A stretch of 64,000 nucleotides of DNA. It comes from Sphaerotilus microaerophilus. GTDB lineage: Bacteria > Pseudomonadota > Gammaproteobacteria > Burkholderiales > Burkholderiaceae_C. Position 1 is the stretch's first letter. Each line of letters opens with the position of its first letter. The notes under the pieces were generated by a model that made no database searches, was not told where the DNA came from, and saw nothing but the letters and a program-made list of their open reading frames with translations. Positions 9,206 to 16,659 of the stretch are shown here, in pieces. The translations under genes and the position numbers were made by a program. Where the stretch lies: the NCBI RefSeq assembly GCF_023734135.1, contig NZ_AP025730.1:2604001-2668000 (forward strand). The letters run 5' to 3'.

Positions 9206-9562
9206 GTGAGAAATAAAACTCTTCTGGCTTGTGCGCTGGTATGTTGCGGACAATCGTTTGCGGCAACATCAGATTCGACCAGCATAGTGCAGAAGCCGCC
9301 ACTCATGCAGATCCACAAACTCCAGTGCACACAGATTCGCTCAATGGGTTCGGAGGATTGCAAAGATGCCGGAAACTTCGATAGCACCTGTGCCGTTGCG
9401 AAATGCCCAGCGGGTACTGTTCTGACTGGTGGAGGTGGAGCCTGCGCCGCCGGCGACAGGAGACTTAAATCACTTAATGCAAATGTGGTGACTGGCGAGT
9501 ATAGCGTGATGTGCGAGAAGCAGGGGGTTGCGCCACAGGCAAGTGCAATATGCTGCAAATAG
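9206..9562 (+). CDS. Secreted cysteine-rich protein of unknown function
   Basis: A 118-residue protein that starts at a GTG; an AAGGAG at 9194-9199 lies six bases upstream and decides this start over a longer frame from 9179. Residues 1-20 are a clear signal peptide (LLACALVCCGQSFAA). The mature part has eight cysteines, including CPAGTVLTGGGGAC and a terminal CCK, so it is probably disulphide-rich and extracellular. The CPxG...GGGG...C pattern resembles small modules found in secreted adhesin-like proteins, but I do not recognise the family. GC is lower than in the flanking genes. Confidence 0.6.
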   Translation: MRNKTLLACALVCCGQSFAATSDSTSIVQKPPLMQIHKLQCTQIRSMGSEDCKDAGNFDSTCAVAKCPAGTVLTGGGGACAAGDRRLKSLNANVVTGEYSVMCEKQGVAPQASAICCK

Positions 9563-10064
9563 TTGGGCGCTGAAATCTAGATGGCTTGGCGAAGAAAATC
9601 ATTTCAGATCAATGACTTGCAGTCAAATATGGATGCTGCACCGGCCGATCCCGATGACGTTACGCGTCGGGTTTGATGTACAAATTACGTTGGCTAGGCA
9701 AGGAAGAATGCCTTCGGAGAGCGTGCGCTTGAAGTCGGGGGTACGGACGTCTCTGGTGTGGGGACATGGATTCCGAACGGTTTCAATGATGTCGAGTGTT
9801 TTGTAGTCCGCCGCAGCAGTTCACACAAGATGCCTCCTGATTAGTCATGAAGCTCAGCCACTTGCCGTCCGGGGCCACGGGAACACATGGCTCACCTGGG
9901 AAGGCGGTGTCCTTCCGGGGCTTTGCCGGTACGTTTTTCCGGTGGATGCTGAGCTTCATGACCAATCAGGAGATGCCTTGTCGGCGCTTCGAGAGCGCCG
10001 CCAACTGCTTGAAAAGCATCAGGAGATCCTGATCTGGCGGCCGGGACACTCGGTGCGAATCCAC
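9563..10064. other. Intergenic region holding a small mobile element and possible gene remnant
   Basis: About 500 bases without a convincing gene. A frame around 9710-9825 reads a plausible protein end (GTWIPNGFNDVECF) but has no start and runs on into the MITE-like element at 9835, so it may be a gene remnant. The rest is A/T-richer DNA. The ribosome-binding site of the lectin-protease gene starts at 10065. Confidence 0.4.
9835..9971. mobile_element. 137-bp MITE-like element with 24-bp terminal inverted repeats
   Basis: Bases 9835-9858 and 9948-9971 are inverted copies matching at 23 of 24 positions (TCCTGATTRGTCATGAAGCT at each end). The six bases GATGCC occur directly on both sides (9829-9834 and 9972-9977), which fits a target-site duplication. 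The interior (about 89 bp) has no transposase. I do not recognise the parent insertion sequence. Confidence 0.65.
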
Positions 10065-10072
10065 GAAAGGAG
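10065..10072 (+). promoter_or_regulatory. Ribosome-binding site GAAAGGAG of the lectin-protease gene
   Basis: GAAAGGAG nine bases before the ATG at 10082 supports that start. It is one of the strongest ribosome-binding sites in the island. Confidence 0.6.
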
Positions 10073-10081
10073 CTTGCATTC

Positions 10082-12121
10082 ATGCCTCAAGGAACAGACC
10101 ATCTTCTCGCGAACGAATCGCTGCAACACGGCCAGTCGATCGTCTCCAACAATGGAATCTACCAGCTGGCATTCCAGGGCGACGGAAACCTGGTCGTGTA
10201 CAAGACCTACCCGGGCACGTCCGCGCGCACGCTTTGGGCGTCAGGCACGAACGGGCATTCGTCGGACACGTGCATCATGCAGGGGGACGGCAACCTCGTC
10301 CTCTACGATCCCGGCAGTCACGCCATCTGGGCGGCCGGCACCTATGGCAACCCAGGCAGCCGGGTCGTGATGCAGGACGACGGTAACCTAGCCATCTACC
10401 GAGCCAACAACTCGCCCGCATGGGCGACGAATACCGTGCAGAATCCGGTGCCGGGCGGCCCCCCCGCCCATGGTAGCCAGATGCAGCCCGGAGAGACGCT
10501 GGCCAAGGACCAGCCCATCCATTCGGCGAACGGTCGCTACGAGTTCGTCTTTCAGTCCGACGGCAACCTCGTCCTCTACAAGATCTATTCCACCCACCCT
10601 CGGAGGGCGCTCTGGGCATCGGGCACAAATGGACGCGGCGCCGTCGTCTGCATCATGCAAGGTGATGGGAATCTGGTCATCTACGACTCCGACGCTCATG
10701 CGCTGTGGAGTTCCGGCACCTACAACCACGCGGGCAGCCACCTCACCGTGCAGGACGACGGCAACGTCGTCATCTACCAGCCAAACAACGCCGCTGTCTG
10801 GGCGACGAACACCGTGCAAATTGCCGTGCCGAGCGGGCCTCCCGCGCACGGCGACACCATGAACCCGGGCGAGATCTTGCCCATCGATCATCCGATCAAG
10901 TCCCCGAACGGGCGCTACAGCTTCGTCTTCCAGGGGGACGGCAACCTCGTCCTGTACAAGAGCTATCCGACGCACCCCACCAAGGCGCTCTGGTCCTCGA
11001 AGACCAACGGGAAGACGGCGGACGTGTGCATCATGCAGGGGGACGGCAACCTCGTCCTCTACGACCCGGACGGTCACCCTATGTGGAGCTCCGGCACCTA
11101 CAACCACGCGGGCAGCCACCTCACCGTGCAGGACGACGGCAACGTCGTCATCTACCAGCCGAACAACGCCGCTGTCTGGGCGACGAACACCGTGCAGACC
11201 CCTGTGCCGAGCGGCCCGACCGCGACGGGGGACAGCATGCAACCGGGCCAGACGCTCGCGCCCGGACAGGCCATCAAGTCGGCCGGGCAAGCCTATCTGT
11301 TCGTGTTTCAGGGCGATGGCAATCTAGTGCTCTACAAGATCTACGCGGGAGGAAAGCAGAAGGCGTTGTGGTCGTCCGGGACGTGCGGGCGCCTGGCGGA
11401 TATCTGCATCATGCAAGGCGACGGGAACCTCGTCATCTACGACCCTGACGGCCACGCCATCTGGGCGTCGAACACATGGGGAAAGCCGGGTTCCCACCTC
11501 GTCGCGCAGGACGACGGCAACGTCGTCATCTATCGTCCGGGCGGGCAGCCGACGTGGTCCACCGGGACCTACGGTATGCACGTCCATTTCAAGACGCTCC
11601 TCAGCCTGACGCCCACCGTGCGGGCGTACATCGATCGGCAGTTCGCCGCGCTGGATGATCTCTACATCGACGGATCGGTCAACACCACCATGGGCACGAT
11701 CGAGGACCTGAGCGGCGACTCCTCGCTCTCGACCCTGCTCGATCTCGACGTGGGCGCCTGCACCAGCAGCAGCCTGACGGACGAGCAGCGGATCCTGTTC
11801 TCCCAACGGAACAACTGCGGCGCCAATGACCTGGTCGTGTACCTCGTCAGCTCGCTCGTCGGAGGCTCAGGCAACTTCGTGGGCTGCGCCTCCCACCCGT
11901 CCGATAGACCCGCGTGCGCTATCGTCCAGGACGCTGGCGCCGATTGGCTCACCGCACACGAGATCGGCCACGTGCTGGGACTCTCGCACGTCAGCTCGAC
12001 GCCGGCCACCAACAGCGACTATCTCATGTGGCCCAACGTCGGCTGGACCAACACGCCGCCGGACCTGAGCTCGTCCGAATACAAGAAGATGCGCGACAGC
12101 AACCTGACTCCAGTGAGCTGA
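10082..12121 (+). CDS. Bulb-type lectin / metzincin metalloprotease fusion
   Basis: A 679-residue two-part protein. Residues 1 to about 500 are four B-lectin modules of about 126 residues, each with three QxDGNxVxY motifs (12 in total, for example FQGDGNLVVY), the mannose-binding signature of bulb-type lectins. The last 180 residues are a protease domain with the metzincin zinc motif HExxHxxGxxH (H626, E627, H630, H636) and a downstream Met-turn candidate (YLMWP, M649). No signal peptide is visible, so secretion would need a non-classical route or contact-dependent delivery. A HEAT-like protein follows 12 bases later. Likely a sugar-targeted protease; target unknown. Confidence 0.85.
   Translation: MPQGTDHLLANESLQHGQSIVSNNGIYQLAFQGDGNLVVYKTYPGTSARTLWASGTNGHSSDTCIMQGDGNLVLYDPGSHAIWAAGTYGNPGSRVVMQDDGNLAIYRANNSPAWATNTVQNPVPGGPPAHGSQMQPGETLAKDQPIHSANGRYEFVFQSDGNLVLYKIYSTHPRRALWASGTNGRGAVVCIMQGDGNLVIYDSDAHALWSSGTYNHAGSHLTVQDDGNVVIYQPNNAAVWATNTVQIAVPSGPPAHGDTMNPGEILPIDHPIKSPNGRYSFVFQGDGNLVLYKSYPTHPTKALWSSKTNGKTADVCIMQGDGNLVLYDPDGHPMWSSGTYNHAGSHLTVQDDGNVVIYQPNNAAVWATNTVQTPVPSGPTATGDSMQPGQTLAPGQAIKSAGQAYLFVFQGDGNLVLYKIYAGGKQKALWSSGTCGRLADICIMQGDGNLVIYDPDGHAIWASNTWGKPGSHLVAQDDGNVVIYRPGGQPTWSTGTYGMHVHFKTLLSLTPTVRAYIDRQFAALDDLYIDGSVNTTMGTIEDLSGDSSLSTLLDLDVGACTSSSLTDEQRILFSQRNNCGANDLVVYLVSSLVGGSGNFVGCASHPSDRPACAIVQDAGADWLTAHEIGHVLGLSHVSSTPATNSDYLMWPNVGWTNTPPDLSSSEYKKMRDSNLTPVS
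10712..11196 (+). repeat. Near-identical 107-bp direct repeats inside the lectin gene
   Basis: Bases 10712-10818 and 11090-11196 match at 106 of 107 positions, 378 bases (126 codons) apart. They encode the third motif block of lectin modules 2 and 3, while modules 1 and 4 are more diverged. Confidence 0.8.
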
Positions 12122-12133
12122 GAAGAATCCAAG

Positions 12134-12595
12134 ATGAAGACCTATGATCAAGTGCGGCAGATCCTCGGCCTGATCGAGCCCACGGAGACAATGTACTCGG
12201 AGCTTGACGCCGACGATCTGCCCCACCTGCAGCGGCTCTTGCACGATCCGGACGGGTGGCGTGCGGCGAGGGCGGTGTTCGCCGCTAGCCGCATCGGCTC
12301 CGCCAAGGCGCATTCGCTGATCCTGGACGCGGCCAGCTACCCCCGCCGCGAGGTGCGGGTCGCAGCCGCAGTTGTCGCGCCCCGGGTCCCCAGCGCGATC
12401 AGCAACGAGATCCTCGAGAAGCTCATCGATGATGAGGACATCGGGGTGAGGAAGCTCACCATCAAGTCCATCGGGCACGATGCGTCGAGCAAGCTGACAG
12501 AGAAGCTGCAAGGCATCGCTGCTCAGGGCGTCAATCGGCACCTAAAGACGCTGGCGCGAGAGCGGTTTGACGCTCTGCGCATTCAACCCAGGTAG
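12134..12595 (+). CDS. Small HEAT-repeat-like protein
   Basis: A 153-residue, all-helical, cytoplasmic-looking protein with no signal peptide. Two or three degenerate HEAT-like helix pairs can be seen (DPDGWRAARAVFAASRIGS, REVRVAAAVVAP, DIGVRKLTIKSIGH). It begins 12 bases after the lectin-protease stop codon, so the two are almost certainly co-transcribed. A partner, chaperone or immunity role toward the protease is a reasonable guess from context only; the family is not recognised beyond the repeat type. Confidence 0.6.
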   Translation: MKTYDQVRQILGLIEPTETMYSELDADDLPHLQRLLHDPDGWRAARAVFAASRIGSAKAHSLILDAASYPRREVRVAAAVVAPRVPSAISNEILEKLIDDEDIGVRKLTIKSIGHDASSKLTEKLQGIAAQGVNRHLKTLARERFDALRIQPR

Positions 12596-12759
12596 GAGGC
12601 GAATGCGAGGCGCCGCTGCCGGTCTGCGAAGGCGAGCCCGGCGGCGCCGACCCCACGAACGAGCCTGCACCACGAAAGAAAGAAGCTGTCCAACCAGAAA
12701 TTGGATCTGACGGTCGGGCTTCGCTCGCCCGCAGCTCAATTTCACTACAACATGGACCA

Positions 12760-13063
12760 GGGGTCAGGTCTTACCTATTGCATTTCCATCAGCTCTTAGC
12801 TCGACAGCCGCTGCCGCACCGCCCCCGCCCCCGCCACCATTCGTGACCTTGTTCACACCCAGCCTTTGGCTTGCATCAGTTCGTGCTGATGTTGCTGAAA
12901 TGTGAACAAATTGAAAAATAGACTACTGCCGATGCCGGCGTCCTGCCTTTCAGAAAAGGGGGGCGCCGGGTCGGCGCGGTCGGCCGTGTGTGCCCATGGC
13001 GGCTGTGCCCCAGGGTGCTGGCACACATGGATGTAGATCATGAGCAGCGGAGTGATGTCGAAG
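12760..13063 (+). repeat. Duplicated upstream region, copy 1 (decayed)
   Basis: Bases 12760-13063 are a copy of 14374-14675: about 97% identical over the last 225 bases and less similar in the first 75. The copy contains the upstream region and only the first few codons of the gene now intact at 14652, then breaks off into another GGGGTCAGGTCTT-type motif at 13074. The sequence corresponding to the ATG at 14643 here reads ATG-TAG. Confidence 0.8.
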
Positions 13064-13273
13064 CATGGGTCGAGGGTCAGGTCTTGCATATTGCCTTTGG
13101 ACAAGAACTCACAGCTTGTTCAACCCCCAGCCCGCGCCGCGGTCCATTAAGGGTTGCTGAAGGGGCTGCGTTGCCGGCCCTGACGTTGACCCCCGTCAGT
13201 CCAGCCTGAACCTCACCTCGAAACAATCAGGTCAACCCTTCGTGTGAGGGGTGTCCTGACCGGGGTGGCATGC
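13064..13273. other. Remnant of the intergenic region before the reductase gene
   Basis: Bases 13074-13100 carry the repeat motif (GGGTCAGGTCTTGCATATTG). From about 13140 the sequence resembles the region before the intact reductase gene (16530-16660), including CATTAAGG. No gene is supported. Confidence 0.5.
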
Positions 13274-13606
13274 ATGACGGCACCGGGACTTCTTGGCCTG
13301 ATTTCTGCGGCGCTGCTGTTGCAGTTGGGGGCGGGCATTGCCTGGTCGCTGTGGCGGCGGGGGGCTGCCCCGGCTGACGCGGCCCTGGTGGCGGTGCCGG
13401 CGCCCCTTCCCAGGCTGGATGCGGCCTGGAGCGGCTGGCGGGCGTTCCGCGTGGTGCGGCGCTGCCGGCGTTCAAGCCGGGGCAGTTCCTGAGCTTCTCG
13501 CTCGATGTGGCGGGTACGCCGGCGGGGCCGGGGCAGGCCGCAGTGGCGCGCACGGTCACGCGCTGCTATTCGCTGTCGGACCAGCCGGACCCGGCGCAGT
13601 ACCGGG
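13274..13606 (+). pseudogene. Truncated copy of the FAD/2Fe-2S reductase gene
   Basis: This is a broken copy of the gene at 16660-17916. The ATG and membrane-anchor part align, then 64 bases are missing at a GCGGCG direct repeat (junction near 13460), which shifts the frame to a stop at 13492. After the deletion, similarity resumes at about 96% (13463-13606) and stops abruptly just before the GGGGTCAGGTCTT motif at 13614. Only about the first 130 codons are represented; FAD, NAD and 2Fe-2S parts are gone. Confidence 0.8.
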
Positions 13607-13613
13607 CATCAAT

Positions 13614-13698
13614 GGGGTCAGGTCTTGTCTTTTGCTGAGATCGGGGAGAGGATCTCCAGATGGAAAGAGGAGGTAGGCAAGATGGAAGACCTGACCCC
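13614..13698. repeat. 85-bp REP/MITE-like palindromic element
   Basis: The left end GGGGTCAGGTCTTGTCTTTT and the right end are inverted copies (13614-13626 against 13686-13698, 13 of 13 identical), with an inner short inverted repeat (GAGATC / GATCTC). The same end sequence recurs at 12760, 13074 and 14374, and partly at 14324, always at a junction between rearranged segments. Confidence 0.65.
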
Positions 13699-13841
13699 GA
13701 CCATGTGTGACCCCAACGATGCTCTCGTTCTGGTGAGCAGGTCCCTGGCACGCCGGGAGACTGATTGGGATTGACGCCGTGTACCCGGCTCAAACACCTC
13801 AGAATGCTGTTTGCAAATGTACGGCTAAACGAGAACAACCC

Positions 13842-14279
13842 ATGACAAGACCTAAGGCTTCGCAGGACTTCGCGGCAGGGTCTGGTGCAGTCGATGCGCT
13901 GCTTGCTGCGCTGGAACACCCGAACAAGGAGGGTATTCAGCTCCTGCGCAAGGCCATTCTCGAACTGGACGCGCGCATTCGCGAAGAGGTGAAGTGGAAC
14001 GCGCCGAGCTTTGCCCTGGACGATCACTTCGCCACCTTCAAGCTTCATCCTCCCGGCAAGATTCAACTGGTCTTGCACACGGGAGCCAAGCCCAAGGCTG
14101 CGCGACGGCAGTTTGCACTGCAGGGCGAGCAGGGCCTGGTGAAATGGGCGGCGCCCGACCGCTGCGTTGTGAACATCGGCAGCACTGACGCGGCGCGCGA
14201 CCACAGCCACGTCGTCGTCGATCTGGTCGGGCAGTGGATTCGGCAGCTGTCGGACAGGCCTCGCCCCGTCGCCCCGTGA
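13842..14279 (+). CDS. DUF1801-domain protein
   Basis: A 145-residue protein with the DUF1801 fold signature (IREEVKWNAPSFALDDHFAT near residue 50 and KPKAARRQFALQGEQGLVKW near 85). DUF1801 proteins are small cytoplasmic alpha/beta proteins of unknown function, distantly related to the frataxin-like YdhG group. ATG at 13842 is preferred over an upstream in-frame GTG at 13779 because the domain starts just after it. The gene sits between two REP-like motifs inside the duplicated block. Confidence 0.65.
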   Translation: MTRPKASQDFAAGSGAVDALLAALEHPNKEGIQLLRKAILELDARIREEVKWNAPSFALDDHFATFKLHPPGKIQLVLHTGAKPKAARRQFALQGEQGLVKWAAPDRCVVNIGSTDAARDHSHVVVDLVGQWIRQLSDRPRPVAP

Positions 14280-14373
14280 CCCTTTCGTCCCAAGATCAAC
14301 CGCGCCATGGAGCGGCGGAGGCCGGTCTTGTCTTTTGCCCACAAGTCAGAGTCAACGTGGATTTGGCGGATTC

Positions 14374-14675
14374 GGGGTCAGGTCTCGCCTACTGCCTCTC
14401 CATCCGCTCTCCGCTCGACAGCCGTTGCCGCCCCGTCACCGCCCAGCCACCATTCGTGACCTTGTTCACACCCAACCTTTGGCTTGCATCAGTCCGTGCT
14501 GATATTGCTGAAATGTGAACAAATTGAAAAATAGACTGCTGCCGATGCCGGCGTCCTGCCTTTCAGCAAAGGGGGCGCCGGGTCGGCGCGGTCGGCCGTG
14601 TGTGCCCATGGCGGCTGTGCCCCAGGGTGCTGGCACACATGGATGTCGATCATGAGCAGCGGAGTGATGTCGAAG
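14374..14675 (+). repeat. Duplicated upstream region, copy 2 (intact locus)
   Basis: Partner of the repeat at 12760-13063. It begins with GGGGTCAGGTCT and runs into the first codons of the intact secreted-protein gene, so it holds that operon's promoter region. An A/T-rich patch at 14510-14535 (GTGAACAAATTGAAAAATAG) is conserved in both copies. Confidence 0.8.
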
Positions 14676-16493
14676 GGCGCGTGGGCCCTGATGGTGGGTC
14701 TGGCCGGGGGGCTGGCGGCGAGTCAGGCTGCGGCCCACGACGGTGACCTGGACAAGACCAACCCCTACCAGGCCCGCGTGCTGGCCAAGGCCCAGCCGGA
14801 TGAGTGCTTTGGCGGCGTGGGGGCGACCTACGAGCCCTATGCCGCGCCGGGCTGCACGGCACCGCGCGTGCCGAAGGTGAACCAGGCCTACGTCTGGGGC
14901 CTGGCGAAGACGGACACCCACCTGTGGATCGGCACGGCGCCGAACGTCAACTGCCTTGTCGAAGGCACCTACCTGTCGTTGACCACGCCGTACCAGACCG
15001 CTTCCTGGGCCTGCGAATTCGGCAGCAGTGGCTACCGCGCCATGTATGCGCCGGCGCTGCCCGCGGCGCTGGGTGACTGGCGCCCCTCGCGGATCCACCG
15101 CCACTCGCTCAAGGACGGCAGCCTGGCCGACCTGGGGGCGACGATGGACGTGGCCGGCCGGCAGCGGCTGGCGGCCACGCTGGGCCTGCGCTCGGCGGGC
15201 ACGCACCGGGGCGTGGTGATCCTGGCCGGCCCGGCGATCAACCAGCAGGGGCTGAACCTCTTTGCGTTCAACGCCAAGACCTCGGCCTTCCTGGGTTCGT
15301 ACACGCTGCCGGGCTACCGCAACATCCGCAAGTGGACGGTGGCGGGCGACGAGCTCTACACCACGGCCGGGCGCGTGAATGGCAGCGGGGCGGTGATCCG
15401 CTGGACGGGCAGCGTGGCGACGCCGTTCCAGTTCGTCGAGGTGGGCACGCTGCCCTCCGAGGGCGCGGAGCTGACGGCGCATGACGGCCGGCTCTTTGTG
15501 GCCACCTGGCCGAACGTGGACCCGCTGAACCCGGCGTGGGCGGGGGTGTTCCGTTCCGCGCTGCTGCCGCGCAAGGGCGGGCTGCCGGCGTCGACGGGGG
15601 CTTTCACCCAGGTCTGGGATGTGCGCCAGTACGAACCTGACCCGGTGGTGGCGCTGACCTATGGCGGTGGCGCGATCGCCTCCTACCAGGGCAAGCTGGT
15701 GTGGGGCACGATGCATGTGCCGGGGGTGGCCACCGCGGCGCACCTGACGGCCAACGCGGCCTACTACGCCGGCCTGGACCCGGCCGAGCGGACGGTCCGG
15801 CAGATCGTGGCGGCGCTGCTGACCCAGCGCGCCGTGGCTCTGTTCAGCCAGGATGCGGTCCGCACGACGCTGCTCTACGGCAGCGCGCGCCTGCCGGCCT
15901 TCAATGCGGTGACCAAGCAGTGGCAGCTGCTGCCCAACGCCGCCGGCCTCACGCCGCAGCTGGGCGGCTCGGGCTTTGACAACCCGTTCAACAACTACAC
16001 CTGGACGATGGCGACGACGAAGAAGTCGCTCTTCGTCGGCACGATGGACTGGAGCTACCTGCTGCGCAGCCGCCTGGAGAGCCTGCTGCCTGGGCTGACC
16101 AGCCTGACGCCGACGCAGTGGACGGACCTGCGCGCCCGGCTGAGCGCGATGCCGGAGGTGCAGGGCTTCCTCGCCGACCACCCGGGCCTGCTGGACACCG
16201 CTGCGGCGGTGACCGGCGCCGCCGCTCCCGTGCCCGCCGGCCCGGTCGATGACCGCCTGGCCAACGGGGCCGACCTGATGCGCTTCGACCGGCTCGACCG
16301 CAAGGCGGTGGCCGTGAGCCGCAGCGGCGTGGGCAACTTCCTGAACTACGGGCTGCGCACGATGATCGCGTCGGAGGGCCGGCTCTACATCGGCAGCGCC
16401 AACCCGATGAACCTGGAAACCGCCCAGGGCGATGGCCGCCCCGACGGTGGCTGGGAGCTGCTGGAGCTGCGCTTGGGCGACCGCGGCCATTGA
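14652..16493 (+). CDS. Large secreted protein of unknown function, first gene of a redox locus
   Basis: A 613-residue protein with a Sec signal peptide (WALMVGLAGGLAASQAAA, cut before HDGD). The mature part is rich in WD/propeller-like beta repeats with Gly-Gly turns (for example HRGVVILAGPAINQQG, DGRLFVATWPNVDPLNP, EGRLYIGSANPMN) and four early cysteines likely to form disulphides. I do not recognise the family. ATG at 14652 was chosen; 14643 and 14667 are alternatives in frame. It is followed by reductase, cytochrome b-like and decahaem genes, so a periplasmic or surface role in electron transfer is suggested by context only. Confidence 0.6.
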   Translation: MSSGVMSKGAWALMVGLAGGLAASQAAAHDGDLDKTNPYQARVLAKAQPDECFGGVGATYEPYAAPGCTAPRVPKVNQAYVWGLAKTDTHLWIGTAPNVNCLVEGTYLSLTTPYQTASWACEFGSSGYRAMYAPALPAALGDWRPSRIHRHSLKDGSLADLGATMDVAGRQRLAATLGLRSAGTHRGVVILAGPAINQQGLNLFAFNAKTSAFLGSYTLPGYRNIRKWTVAGDELYTTAGRVNGSGAVIRWTGSVATPFQFVEVGTLPSEGAELTAHDGRLFVATWPNVDPLNPAWAGVFRSALLPRKGGLPASTGAFTQVWDVRQYEPDPVVALTYGGGAIASYQGKLVWGTMHVPGVATAAHLTANAAYYAGLDPAERTVRQIVAALLTQRAVALFSQDAVRTTLLYGSARLPAFNAVTKQWQLLPNAAGLTPQLGGSGFDNPFNNYTWTMATTKKSLFVGTMDWSYLLRSRLESLLPGLTSLTPTQWTDLRARLSAMPEVQGFLADHPGLLDTAAAVTGAAAPVPAGPVDDRLANGADLMRFDRLDRKAVAVSRSGVGNFLNYGLRTMIASEGRLYIGSANPMNLETAQGDGRPDGGWELLELRLGDRGH

Positions 16494-16659
16494 GCGTGGC
16501 ACGATGCCTCGCCTGCTTCCGCCGGCAGCTCATTAAGGCTTCCTGAACGTCCGGTGTCGCCGGCCCGGAGGTTGAGTCAGGTCAGTGGCTCCTGCCGCTG
16601 GCGCCGAAAGAATCCCCTCCATGCACCCCGCACGGGGTGCCCTGACCTGGATGGGATCC
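16494..16659. other. Intergenic region with a tight palindrome
   Basis: Between the secreted-protein gene and the reductase. It contains an 8-bp inverted repeat with a 2-base spacer (16623-16640, GCACCCCG / CGGGGTGC) that could be an operator. A diverged copy of this region lies at about 13140-13270. Confidence 0.4.

Noticed and set aside
12596..12759. Possible integron attC-like site (CCAACC ... TTGG with a GGGC hairpin)
   Set aside because: Core sites RYYYAAC/GTTRRRY are not both present and there is no integrase.
14643..14667. Alternative starts of the secreted protein at 14643 or 14667
   Set aside because: In the duplicate copy the 14643 start is followed at once by TAG, and at 14667 the GGAG is only two bases away; 14652 fits better, but proteomics would be needed.
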